From contig CAWCVR010000015.1 of the NCBI GenBank assembly GCA_963799105.1, positions 186,001-250,000 of the forward strand: a stretch of 64,000 nt of DNA, written 5' to 3'. Position 1 is the first letter of the stretch. Each line of letters begins with the position of its first letter. Made by a program: the position numbers and the translations under genes. Shown one piece after another: positions 16,765 to 24,901 of the stretch. Below the pieces are notes generated by a model. It saw nothing but the letters and a program-made list of their open reading frames with translations, searched no databases and was not told where the DNA came from. The stretch comes from CAWCVR01 sp963799105 (GTDB taxonomy: Bacteria > Acidobacteriota > Terriglobia > Bryobacterales > Bryobacteraceae).

Positions 16765-16975
16765 TCTCGCGTCGCTGAACCGGTCGCGCCGCTAACGCGA
16801 GAGCTTCGCGAATGTCCGGCTCTTCGAGATACGGAAAATCGGCGAGCAACTGCTCGACCGTGCGGCCGGCAGCCATCGCAGCCACGATCATCCCGACGGT
16901 CACACGCATGCCACGGATGCACGGTTTGCCGCCCATGACGCTGGGATTCGCCGTAATTCGCTCGAAGCGTGCCAC
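16694..16975 (-). CDS. DUF433 protein, VapB-like antitoxin candidate
   Basis: A 93-residue protein with the full DUF433 signature: FERITANPSVMGGKPCIRGM, then RVTVGMIVAAMAAGRTVEQL and LADFPYLEEPDIREALALAA. DUF433 proteins are small winged-HTH proteins usually paired with a DUF5615 PIN-like toxin. No such partner lies downstream here. GTG at 16975 matches the usual N-terminus and has TATCAT 6 bases upstream; an ATG at 17014 is an alternative. The C-terminal 20 residues beyond the usual end overlap the next gene. Confidence 0.8.
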   Translation of the reverse strand: MARFERITANPSVMGGKPCIRGMRVTVGMIVAAMAAGRTVEQLLADFPYLEEPDIREALALAARPVQRREIEARPPAARDNPGQQGVRPVRRT

Positions 16976-16981
16976 GTCCCG

Positions 16982-16987
16982 ATGATA
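16982..16987 (-). promoter_or_regulatory. Candidate -10 box (TATCAT) for the DUF433 gene
   Basis: Minus-strand TATCAT sits 6 bases before the GTG at 16975, again a leaderless-type spacing. Confidence 0.35.
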
Positions 16988-17062
16988 GCGCAAGCAGGTG
17001 GGAATAGACCTCATGCGAATCCGCGCGAGCCAATTCGGTCGTGGCGTTGTACCATAAATACC

Positions 17063-17320
17063 GTGAGGCGGATTCACCTTCATCTCGACGACGTTCCCCG
17101 GGCCGCGCTCGACGCGCGTTCGCGAAGCCCGCACACGACTGTCTCCGAATCGATCCACGAGGCCGTCCGGGGGGGCTCCCGCGGGAATCAATACCGGCGG
17201 ACACGCGCCATGCAAGCGTTTGCCGGCGTTCGCAATCATGCCCAGGACGCTTCCAGCGCCGTGGACGAGGTGCGCAGCCTCCGGCGCGGCTCCCGGCTCG
17301 ACAGGGTTGCCGCAGACTGA
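17063..17320 (+). CDS. Orphan VapB-like ribbon-helix-helix antitoxin
   Basis: An 85-residue protein from GTG 17063: RRIHLHLDDVPRAALDARSR is the ribbon strand and first helix, and TVSESIHEAVR the second. The tail AMQAFAGVRNHAQDASSAVD and EVRSLRRGSRLDRVAAD is the VapB toxin-binding segment. The middle has an unusual GGSRGNQYRR insert. No PIN toxin follows: the next gene is on the opposite strand 13 bases away. It is divergent from the DUF433 gene. Likely a remnant or a solitary antitoxin. Confidence 0.65.
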   Translation: MRRIHLHLDDVPRAALDARSRSPHTTVSESIHEAVRGGSRGNQYRRTRAMQAFAGVRNHAQDASSAVDEVRSLRRGSRLDRVAAD

Positions 17321-17333
17321 GCGTGCCGGGGAG

Positions 17334-18440
17334 TTACGCCGGAGTAAGTCCCAGCCCCGGCTTGCGCGGCAGGATTAACTTACCATTTTCTACAGTTACA
17401 CCGCGGAACGGGTCGTTGGCGATGAGCAGGTTGCCGTCGAGATCGGCGTAATCCACCAGCGGCGAAAGGTGCGCGGCCGCGGTCACGGAGACGGAACTCG
17501 AAATCATGCAGCCGAGCATGGTGCGCATGCCCAGGCTGCGGGCGATGGCGATCCAGCGGTAAGCCTCCAGCATGCCGCCGCTCTTGTCGAGCTTTACGTT
17601 GACGCCGTCGAAGCACTCTTTCAGCTTGGGGATGTCGGCGGCGCGCTGGCAGGCTTCGTCGGCGATGACGGGGATGTGCACGCGGGCGCGCACCCAGCGC
17701 GTCTCGTCCAGCATTTCGGCGGGCATGGGCTGTTCGATGAACTCGACGCCCTGCCGCTCCAGCCAGTTGATTTTGCGGACGGCTTCCTCTTTGTCCGTCC
17801 AGCCTTCGTTGGCGTCCACGCGCAGCGGCTTATCGGTCACGGCGCGGACGGCTTCGATGGTGGCCTCGTCGGTGGCCAGGCCCACCTTCACTTTCAACAC
17901 CGGGAACTCCGCGGCCTCCCGGGTTTTCTGGCGGGTGATTTCGGGGGTGTCGATGCCGATGGAAAACGTCGTGACCGGCGCGTCGTGGGGGTCCAGTCCG
18001 AAATAGGAGTACAGCGGAACGCCCAGCCTCTGGCCCACCCAGTCCATGAGCGCGATATCCAGCGCCGCCTTGCCGGCCCAGGCGCCGGGGACGCGCCGGA
18101 AGATTTCGGCCATAATCTTCGCGAACTGCATGGGGTCGTTGCGTAGCAGTACGTCGCGCACGCTCTCGGCGGCCTGCCGCGCTCCGGCGGCGTCCTCGTG
18201 GTAGCGCACGATGGGCGCGCCTTCGCCGTGGCCGGTGATGCCCTCGCGCGTGAAGGCGGTATGCAGCGTGTCGCGGTACTGGCTGGACGACATGGTGGTG
18301 GTCCAGGTATGCCGCAGGTTCAGGCGGACGATCCTGGTTTCGAGCGCGGGCGGCGCGGGCGGCGCGGGAGGCGACGGCTGCGCGGCGGAAGTGGCGGCGG
18401 AAACCGCGGCGGCGGCTTTCACGAAACTCCGGCGGTTCAT
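17334..18440 (-). CDS. Dipeptide (L-Ala-D/L-Glu) epimerase, enolase superfamily
   Basis: A 368-residue enzyme with a Tat signal (NRRSFVKAAAAVSAATSAA). The mandelate-racemase-type catalytic residues are in place: second Lys of LKVKVG, metal ligands Asp in LRVDANEGW, Glu in EFIEQPMP and Asp in VIADEACQ, and the opposing Lys in VNVKLDKSGG. This pattern and the TFSIGIDTPE stretch fit L-Ala-D/L-Glu epimerases acting on peptidoglycan dipeptides, but other dipeptides are possible. The ATG at 18440 gives the complete Tat signal; a longer in-frame extension upstream is not coding. It lies 40 bases after the PqaA-like gene on the same strand. Confidence 0.88.
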   Translation of the reverse strand: MNRRSFVKAAAAVSAATSAAQPSPPAPPAPPALETRIVRLNLRHTWTTTMSSSQYRDTLHTAFTREGITGHGEGAPIVRYHEDAAGARQAAESVRDVLLRNDPMQFAKIMAEIFRRVPGAWAGKAALDIALMDWVGQRLGVPLYSYFGLDPHDAPVTTFSIGIDTPEITRQKTREAAEFPVLKVKVGLATDEATIEAVRAVTDKPLRVDANEGWTDKEEAVRKINWLERQGVEFIEQPMPAEMLDETRWVRARVHIPVIADEACQRAADIPKLKECFDGVNVKLDKSGGMLEAYRWIAIARSLGMRTMLGCMISSSVSVTAAAHLSPLVDYADLDGNLLIANDPFRGVTVENGKLILPRKPGLGLTPA

Positions 18441-18480
18441 GAGGCTCCTGTTCCCCTTCAGGGTAGCGTGCCGCGGACGC

Positions 18481-19881
18481 CTAACGCGGCCGCACCGGCG
18501 TGCGGGGGACGGATACCGGCAATCCGCTCGGCGAGGGGAACGGGTACAAGTCGGGGGTGACCACCACCTCCGTGGTGAACACCAGTGGAAGGCCGGACAC
18601 GCCGGGATAGGTGAGTTCGACGAAGAACGCGGTCCACCCCTTGGCCGGCGCCGGCACGGTAGCGGTGTAGACTCCGTTGTCGCCTTGCAGTGTGGTGCCG
18701 GTCCACGCCGCCCCGATGGTCTCCAGGCGGAAATCGCGAGCCGAGGGGTTCGAGGCGGACCAGAGCGACACGCTCGAAGGAGCGTCCACCACCCGCACCA
18801 CGATGCTGCCGCCGTGCGGGTCGCCCCTCCAGGTGAAGCGCGGCCGGGGAGAGTTCTGCAGCACGGCGTGGTACCAGGCCAGCAGATTGTTGGCGGTGTC
18901 CACCGATACCAGGCTGTGATCGGTGTTGGGAATGTAGCGCAGGTACTTCTCGCCGGGGAGATCGGGGAAGTAGAAGCGCGGCGAATCGGGCGGGAAGAAC
19001 TGGTCGCCGGTGGAATGCACCTGGAAGCTGGGCAGGGCCAGCCGCCCCGCGTACCGGTAGGGGTCTTCGATATCGAGCAGCGCATCCATCTGGGACGTGC
19101 CAAACCAGCTCATGATGCCGGCGTCGGTGTAATCCTGCATCGCGGGCGCCCAGAAACCGAAGTCGCGATACTGCGCGGTGAACACGTTCTCGAAGTTCAG
19201 CGTATCGATGACAATCGGGGCGACGGCGATCACGCGCGGGTCCACTATGGCGGTGCTCCAGGTGGTCCAGCCGCGCTTGGAGCCGCCGGCCACCACGAAG
19301 TTCTTCACCGTGACCGCGCCGCTCGACAGGCTTCCGAGAAAGGCCGTGACGGTGTCCATGGCGCGCACGGCGGCCTTGGTCATGGGGAGGCGCGCGGGCC
19401 AGTAGTCGTCCCCGCCGTTCAGAAACTTGTTCCAGGTGTAAGCGATGATGGCATCCTCGGTGCGGGGCGTGGACTCGCCGGCGAAGAGCAGCGGCTCGTT
19501 GGGCACCTGGCCGAGATCGGCGAACACCGAACCGGCGCCGGCTGCCTCGGCCAGGGTGGCCGGGTCGGGCGCGGGCGGTGAACTGCTGTTGGATCCGCCG
19601 TCGATGAAAAGCAGCGCGGTGGTGGTGGTCACCTGGTCGGGTTTGTAGATGGTCAGCCAGTGGTGCCACACGGGCCTGTCCACCTCGGCGGCGGTGCGCC
19701 AGGTCTGCGAAACCATGTCGAGCTGGTAGGCGGTCAAGCCGGGGTATTTCAGGGTGTTGACCAGGGCGTAAGAGTAGGAGGCGTCGGGCGCGGCGACGTA
19801 ACGGTCGAGCGCGGTGTAGTCGCTGGCTTGCGCCAGAGGCCCCAGGACGAAGCAGAAAAGCGGCAAGTGGCGGAGTCGCAT
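18481..19881 (-). CDS. PhoPQ-activated pathogenicity-related (PqaA-like) alpha/beta hydrolase
   Basis: A 466-residue secreted protein with signal peptide MRLRHLPLFCFVLGPLAQA. It follows the PqaA layout: YTALDRYVAAPDASYSY at the mature start, the PVWHHWLTIYKPD and ALLFIDGGSN strands, a nucleophile elbow in VVAGGSKRGWTTW, then PIVIDTLNFENVF, the acid region HSTGDQFFPPD and a histidine in IPNTDHSL. The C-terminal domain is beta-rich. The natural substrate of PqaA proteins is unknown. Start at 19881 is chosen for the signal peptide; a TATATT box lies about 20 bases upstream. Confidence 0.85.
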   Translation of the reverse strand: MRLRHLPLFCFVLGPLAQASDYTALDRYVAAPDASYSYALVNTLKYPGLTAYQLDMVSQTWRTAAEVDRPVWHHWLTIYKPDQVTTTTALLFIDGGSNSSSPPAPDPATLAEAAGAGSVFADLGQVPNEPLLFAGESTPRTEDAIIAYTWNKFLNGGDDYWPARLPMTKAAVRAMDTVTAFLGSLSSGAVTVKNFVVAGGSKRGWTTWSTAIVDPRVIAVAPIVIDTLNFENVFTAQYRDFGFWAPAMQDYTDAGIMSWFGTSQMDALLDIEDPYRYAGRLALPSFQVHSTGDQFFPPDSPRFYFPDLPGEKYLRYIPNTDHSLVSVDTANNLLAWYHAVLQNSPRPRFTWRGDPHGGSIVVRVVDAPSSVSLWSASNPSARDFRLETIGAAWTGTTLQGDNGVYTATVPAPAKGWTAFFVELTYPGVSGLPLVFTTEVVVTPDLYPFPSPSGLPVSVPRTPVRPR

Positions 19882-20143
19882 GGGAAAAGCTCGCCTCAAA
19901 TATAGCAGGCAGGCGAGGGGCGCCGGCACGCGGGCGGCGGCGGGGCGGCAACCGCGCGGTACCGCCGCCGGCCGGCAAAGCGCCCGCGGTAGGGCGTGGT
20001 AGAATTACCCTTACGGCTGGCGTATGGCGTCTCGCGGCTGGCCGTATTCGCGTTGCGGCGATGAATCGCAGATCGGCTCCCTAGCGTGCCACGTGCGCGT
20101 CGGTGTGGCCTGAAAAGGACAGTCCGCGTCACCGGAGAGAATC

Positions 20144-20827
20144 GTGTTTCGCACTCGAAGAGATTTCCTTGTCGCCTCGACCGGGGCAATGGCCCTACTG
20201 CCGCCTTTTGGTCATGCAACTGCAAGGTGGGAGGACCGGAATCCGTGGGAATGGACGCCAGAGGATATACAGACCGTCCTGAATCACTCGGCATGGGTCC
20301 GGGAGGTGAGCCTCGAAATCAACCCTCCCGTTGAGACGCCCGGCCACCCGAAGCCGAAGAGTTCCCGGCCGAACCATGGCGTGGCGACCGAGTTCAGGGC
20401 CGTGGTCCGCTGGGAATCCGGGCTTCCCGTCCGCCTGGCGCGCAAGACCGCTTCTCTGCCGGATAAGGGCGTGGGGCAGTATATGTTGAGCGTGAGCCGG
20501 CTGCCGCTGGAGTTCATCGAGCAATCCTCCGGCAACGGAACGATTCATCGCGACCAGGGAGCGGGGCTGGACAAGACGGCGCTGGCCGAGCGGGTCGCCA
20601 AGAGCAGTTCGCTGCAGCGCAGCGGGAAGGACGCCATACCCGCGAACCACGCGGAATGGGTGGAATCCGATTTTTCGCCCAGAGTCGTCATTTTTTTCCC
20701 GCTGAGCGAGAAACCCATTCAGCCCGAGGATCGGGAGGTGGACCTGGTCAGCCAGATCGGCGCTCTGGTGGTCCGGGCCAGGTTCTCCCTTAAGGAAATG
20801 GTCTACCGCGACAGGTTGGAGCTTTAG
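20144..20827 (+). CDS. Tat-signal protein of unknown function
   Basis: A 227-residue exported protein. RTRRDFLVASTGAMALLPPF is a twin-arginine signal. The mature start NPWEWTPEDIQTVLNHSAWV resembles small acidobacterial secreted proteins that begin with a WT/WS-x-E-x-I-x-x-x-L motif. A central strand region ends FSPRVVIFFPLSEKP, and the C-terminus has QIGALVVRARFSLKEMVY. No catalytic motif is visible. GTG at 20144 is the start; TAGAAT near 20000 could be its promoter. It precedes the TonB receptor by 180 bases. Confidence 0.65.
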   Translation: MFRTRRDFLVASTGAMALLPPFGHATARWEDRNPWEWTPEDIQTVLNHSAWVREVSLEINPPVETPGHPKPKSSRPNHGVATEFRAVVRWESGLPVRLARKTASLPDKGVGQYMLSVSRLPLEFIEQSSGNGTIHRDQGAGLDKTALAERVAKSSSLQRSGKDAIPANHAEWVESDFSPRVVIFFPLSEKPIQPEDREVDLVSQIGALVVRARFSLKEMVYRDRLEL

Positions 20828-21008
20828 CGTGAAACTGCGTTGCGGCAAGCAGGCCGGAGGATTTGTAAAGTTTTGTTGCGTGGCGTACTCGCCGCGTTCG
20901 GCGGGCCGTCCACCGGCTTCGAGCGGGAAGAGTTTCGTGGGGTTCGCCGTCCGGGTGGCATTGCCGCCCTCCGGGTGCGTAAGCTCGCAAACAGGGGGTC
21001 AAAGCTAG

Positions 21009-24000
21009 GTGTTGTTCAGAATTATCGCGGCTGTATTGGTGTTGTTTAGCGGCTTCGCCGCACTCGCGCAGGACACGGCGACGCTCACCGTCACGGCCGT
21101 GGATCCCAGCTCCGCGGTCGTGCCCGGAGCCAAGGTGACTCTCACCGATTTGGGCCGCGGCGCCGTCAGGCAGGCGGAAACGAAGGACACGGGCTTCGTG
21201 ATCTTCGACTTCCTGCAACCCGGCACGTATTCCCTGGAGGCCGTCAAGGCGGGCTTCGACACCTACCGCGTCGACCGCCTGACGTTGCAGGTCCGCGACC
21301 GCCAGACCTTTCGCGTGGAGTTCCGGGTCACGGCGGCGGCGGGAACCAAAGTGGAAGTGATGGCGGCGGCCGAGGCCCCTTCGAGCGACGTTGGGCAAGC
21401 CGTCTCCCTGGACCAGACGTTTCTCCAGAACCTTCCCGCCAACGGGCGGAACGCCGAATCGCTGATCCTCATGAGCCCCGGCATAACCACCGCGGCGGGC
21501 GGCCGGAGCGACGGAGGGTTCAACGCCAACGGGCTGCGCTCCAACACCAACTACTTCACGCTGGATGGAGTGAGCCTGAATCAGCCCACGTCCACCGACA
21601 CGGGCTTCGGCGGCTTCCGGGGCGGAGGCGGCGGGGGACCGGGCGCGGGCGCGGGTTCGACCGAGATGATCTCCATTGACGCCATGCAGGAAATGAAGGT
21701 GCAGGCGTCGGCCTTCGCGCCCGAATTCGGCCGCTCCCCCGGGGCGCAAATCGTGATGACCAGCCGCGGCGGCGCCAACGGCATTCATGGTTCGCTGTTC
21801 TACTACAAGCGCAGCGACAGTTTCGACGCCAACGACTGGTTCGCCAATGCCGGCGGCTACCCCAGGGGCAGGGAACGGGAGGACCGTCCCGGCGGGACGT
21901 TGGGCGCGCCCATCGTGAAGAACCACACCTTCTTCTTCGTCTCCTACGAGAAGCTCAAGCTGCAGGCGCCCGAGTCGGTCATCTCCGACGTGCCCGACGT
22001 GCCCACCCGGTTGTCCGCTCCACCGAATCTCCAGCCCTTTCTGAGGGCGTTTCCCATCCCCACCGGCGTGGACCTGGGAAGCGGTTCGGCCGAGTATCGC
22101 GCGGTTCTCTCCAATCCCTCCAATAGCAACTTCACCACCGTCCGCGTCGATCAGATTCTCAATCCGAAGACCAACCTGTTCCTGCGCTTCAGCTTGACGC
22201 CATCCAGTTCCAACCAGCGCGGTTCCCAGGAGTCCACCCCCAACGTCATCACCGAGCGGAGTTCTCACGCCGAGCTCTTCACCGCCGGAATGACTAATAT
22301 CCTCTCCGGCGGCGCGCTCAACGATCTGCGGCTGAATTACTCCAGAACCTCTACCAGCGGGTTTTCCGAGATGGATAACTACGGCGGCGCCGTGCCGCTG
22401 ACGAATTCGCTGGTATTCCCCAAGGGCGTCACCGGCGATACCGGTTCCTTCAACCTGAGCATTCTGGGATACGCCGGCTACTCCTACGGGGGTCACACGA
22501 GCAACGATCAGGGGCAGGTGAACGTCGTTGACAGCCTGACCAGGGTGTCCGGCAACCACAGTTTTAAGGCCGGCGCGGACTACCGCGAGCTGCTGCAAAC
22601 CAATTACCGGGTTCCCTACAGCGTCGGCGCCTCCTTCGATGGCCTGGTTTACAGCGACTACGCTTTTCTAAGAGGCGTGGCGCTGAATGGCCAGATCAGC
22701 TCCAATGTGGGAACCGTGTACCCCACCTACACCAACTTTTCGCTCTACGGCCAGGACACCTGGAGAGCCACGGACCGCACCACCATAACCTACGGACTCC
22801 GCTGGGACGTGAATCCCGCCCCGACCACGCGTCAGGGGCCGAAACCCTTCGCCCTGTCGGACTCCAACATAGCCGGAGTTACCCAGAACGAGCCCATTTA
22901 TCCCACGCGCTGGTTGGACGTGGCCCCGCGCTTCGGGATTGCCTATCTTTCCGACGACACACCCGGACACGAGATGATGCTGCGCCTGGGAGTCGGGCTG
23001 TTCTACGACCTCGGTTACGGCGCCATCGACGCCGCCTTCGGCTCGGCGCCATACTCCAACGTGGAAACCGTCTCGGGCGTGAGCTTCCCGTTCACGGCGG
23101 TCGAACTGGTTCCTCCCGTTCTGCCGCCGATCCGCCCGTATGGACAAGTTACCACCGGCGATTCGGCTTTGAAGGCTCCCGTGGTTCTCCAGTGGAACGG
23201 CACTTGGGAAAAGAGCTTCGGCTCGGGGAACATTGTGAGCGTCGGCATCGTCGGCACCCGGGGCTACCGGTTGATGCGCATGGCGACCGAGCCCTCGTTC
23301 ACCGCCGCCTACGATATCCTGCGGCTGCTGAGCAACGGATCGTCGTCGGACTACAATAGCGGGCAGGTTCAGTTTCGCAAGCGGCTCAGCGCCAGCTTCC
23401 AGACGCAGCTCAGCTATACCTGGGCCCGGAGCGTCAACAGCTCGTCCACCGACGCCGGATTCGGCGGCGGTTTCGCCAGCCTGTATGGAGCCGGCGAACA
23501 CGGTCCCAGCGATTACGACGTTCGCAACAACCTGAGTTTCTCGGGCTCCTGGCGGCTGCCCGCCCCGCGCGGCCTGGCTTTCTATCCTCTGCGGCACTGG
23601 TACCTGGACTTTGTCGCCGCCGCCCGCAGCGGCCTTCCTTTCGATATCCAGGGCGTCAGCGCGGCCACCAGCGGAAGCGCCGGCGCCGGCCTGTTCGCGG
23701 AAGTGCGGCCCAATCTCACCGGCTTGCCGATCTGGACCGACGATCCCAAGGTGCCCGGAGGCAAACGCCTGAATATCGCGGCCTTCAGCGTGCCCACCGG
23801 TTATGCGCAAGGGAACCTGGGAAGGAACGCGCTGCGCGGATTCGGGTTCGCCCAGTTGGACCTTTCGCTCCGGCGCATGATTCCCATCACCGACCGCTAC
23901 CAGATCGGTATCGCCGCCCAGGGGTACAACATCCTCAACCACCCGAACTTCGCCAATGTGTCTCCTCTCGAAGGAGCTAATATGTCCAGTCCGAATTTCG

Positions 24001-24107
24001 GGATCGTCACGCAGATGATGAATCAGGCGTTCGGCGGCGGCGTGAACCCGCTCTTCCGCTCCGGCGGATCCAGGTCCATGGAGCTTTCGTTGCGTTTGCA
24101 GTTCTGA
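21009..24107 (+). CDS. TonB-dependent receptor, Oar-like
   Basis: A 1032-residue outer-membrane protein. After a signal peptide (VLVLFSGFAALAQ) an N-terminal carboxypeptidase-regulatory-like Ig domain (residues 22-110; VPGAKVTLTDLGRGAVRQAE) precedes a plug domain with LPANGRNAESLILMSPGITT and the GxNGLRSNTNYFTLDGVSLN motif. Residues 200-1032 are a long beta-barrel ending in an aromatic residue (LSLRLQF), as required for BAM-assisted insertion. This is the family that dominates Solibacter/Acidobacteriota outer membranes and is thought to import oligosaccharides or peptides. GTG 21009 is used. Two barrel-protein genes follow in line. Confidence 0.92.
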   Translation: MLFRIIAAVLVLFSGFAALAQDTATLTVTAVDPSSAVVPGAKVTLTDLGRGAVRQAETKDTGFVIFDFLQPGTYSLEAVKAGFDTYRVDRLTLQVRDRQTFRVEFRVTAAAGTKVEVMAAAEAPSSDVGQAVSLDQTFLQNLPANGRNAESLILMSPGITTAAGGRSDGGFNANGLRSNTNYFTLDGVSLNQPTSTDTGFGGFRGGGGGGPGAGAGSTEMISIDAMQEMKVQASAFAPEFGRSPGAQIVMTSRGGANGIHGSLFYYKRSDSFDANDWFANAGGYPRGREREDRPGGTLGAPIVKNHTFFFVSYEKLKLQAPESVISDVPDVPTRLSAPPNLQPFLRAFPIPTGVDLGSGSAEYRAVLSNPSNSNFTTVRVDQILNPKTNLFLRFSLTPSSSNQRGSQESTPNVITERSSHAELFTAGMTNILSGGALNDLRLNYSRTSTSGFSEMDNYGGAVPLTNSLVFPKGVTGDTGSFNLSILGYAGYSYGGHTSNDQGQVNVVDSLTRVSGNHSFKAGADYRELLQTNYRVPYSVGASFDGLVYSDYAFLRGVALNGQISSNVGTVYPTYTNFSLYGQDTWRATDRTTITYGLRWDVNPAPTTRQGPKPFALSDSNIAGVTQNEPIYPTRWLDVAPRFGIAYLSDDTPGHEMMLRLGVGLFYDLGYGAIDAAFGSAPYSNVETVSGVSFPFTAVELVPPVLPPIRPYGQVTTGDSALKAPVVLQWNGTWEKSFGSGNIVSVGIVGTRGYRLMRMATEPSFTAAYDILRLLSNGSSSDYNSGQVQFRKRLSASFQTQLSYTWARSVNSSSTDAGFGGGFASLYGAGEHGPSDYDVRNNLSFSGSWRLPAPRGLAFYPLRHWYLDFVAAARSGLPFDIQGVSAATSGSAGAGLFAEVRPNLTGLPIWTDDPKVPGGKRLNIAAFSVPTGYAQGNLGRNALRGFGFAQLDLSLRRMIPITDRYQIGIAAQGYNILNHPNFANVSPLEGANMSSPNFGIVTQMMNQAFGGGVNPLFRSGGSRSMELSLRLQF

Positions 24108-24124
24108 ACCGGGGAAGATTATCG

Positions 24125-24880
24125 ATGACCTTCAGTGTTGTTTCGAGATTCGCTCTTTGCGCCTGCCTCCTGGCCGGGTTCTCCCTACTAGCCCAGGACG
24201 ACGATTCCAGCCCAACGGTCAAGCGCCCCTCCATCGGCGTACGCGCGGAGTATTATGGATCGCGCTTCTTTACCACCGCGGCCGCCACCGAGCACACCAC
24301 CACGCCCATCGCGGATTACAATTTCAGCGGCTGGGCGGGAACCGGCAAGTTCGCCATCGCGCCCACCGTGGAATACCGGTTGAAGAACCGGCTCTCCCTG
24401 GGAGCGGAGATGCAATTCCATTACGCGCAGTATTCGCAGACCACCCAGATCCGCACCGGCGTGGTGAATCCCAACTCGAGCGTCAACGACCGCAAAGTGA
24501 CCACCTTCGTCGATTCCACCAAGGCCGACTATTGGGACGTGCCGCTGCTGGCCCATTACTACGGCCTCCGCAAGAAGGGACTCCTCACCAAGTCCTATCT
24601 CTCGGCCGGCCTGGAACTCCGCCACGTGGGCCGGGTTCGCACCGGCAACGAGATTACCAACGCGGACGGCACCACGGCTTACAACGAGAACCCGGACTCG
24701 CCCCGGCACATGAACGATTTCGGAGCGGTGCTGGGCGTGGGCCTGCGTTTCGTCGACGATTTCAAGGTTAAGGTGGCTCCCGAAATCCGTTTTGTCCGTT
24801 GGAGGGGATCCACGTTCGAAGGACCGGCCTTCCGTTCGCAGGTGAATGAGCTTCAGGCCGGCTTGGGCATCTCGTTTTAG
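24125..24880 (+). CDS. Outer-membrane beta-barrel protein
   Basis: A 251-residue exported protein (signal FALCACLLAGFSLLAQ). Alternating hydrophobic strands such as SIGVRAEYYGSRFFTTAA, AIAPTVEYRLKNRLSLGAEM, and KSYLSAGLELRHVGRVRT fit an eight-stranded barrel of the OmpA/PorT type. The terminal residue is Phe (LQAGLGISF), the BAM signal. It lies 17 bases after the TonB-dependent receptor, so the two are probably co-expressed and may cooperate. Ligand unknown. Confidence 0.75.
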   Translation: MTFSVVSRFALCACLLAGFSLLAQDDDSSPTVKRPSIGVRAEYYGSRFFTTAAATEHTTTPIADYNFSGWAGTGKFAIAPTVEYRLKNRLSLGAEMQFHYAQYSQTTQIRTGVVNPNSSVNDRKVTTFVDSTKADYWDVPLLAHYYGLRKKGLLTKSYLSAGLELRHVGRVRTGNEITNADGTTAYNENPDSPRHMNDFGAVLGVGLRFVDDFKVKVAPEIRFVRWRGSTFEGPAFRSQVNELQAGLGISF

Positions 24881-24901
24881 GGGTGTAAGGGTACACGGAA
24901 T

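Noticed and set aside
19930..20143. Possible ncRNA ahead of the Tat-signal gene
   Set aside because: GC-rich hairpins only; nothing that distinguishes it from ordinary intergenic sequence apart from a TAGAAT.
20790..22598. Long minus-strand frame opposite the TonB receptor
   Set aside because: Valine/Gly/Arg-rich shadow of a GC-rich gene; no start signal or family motif.
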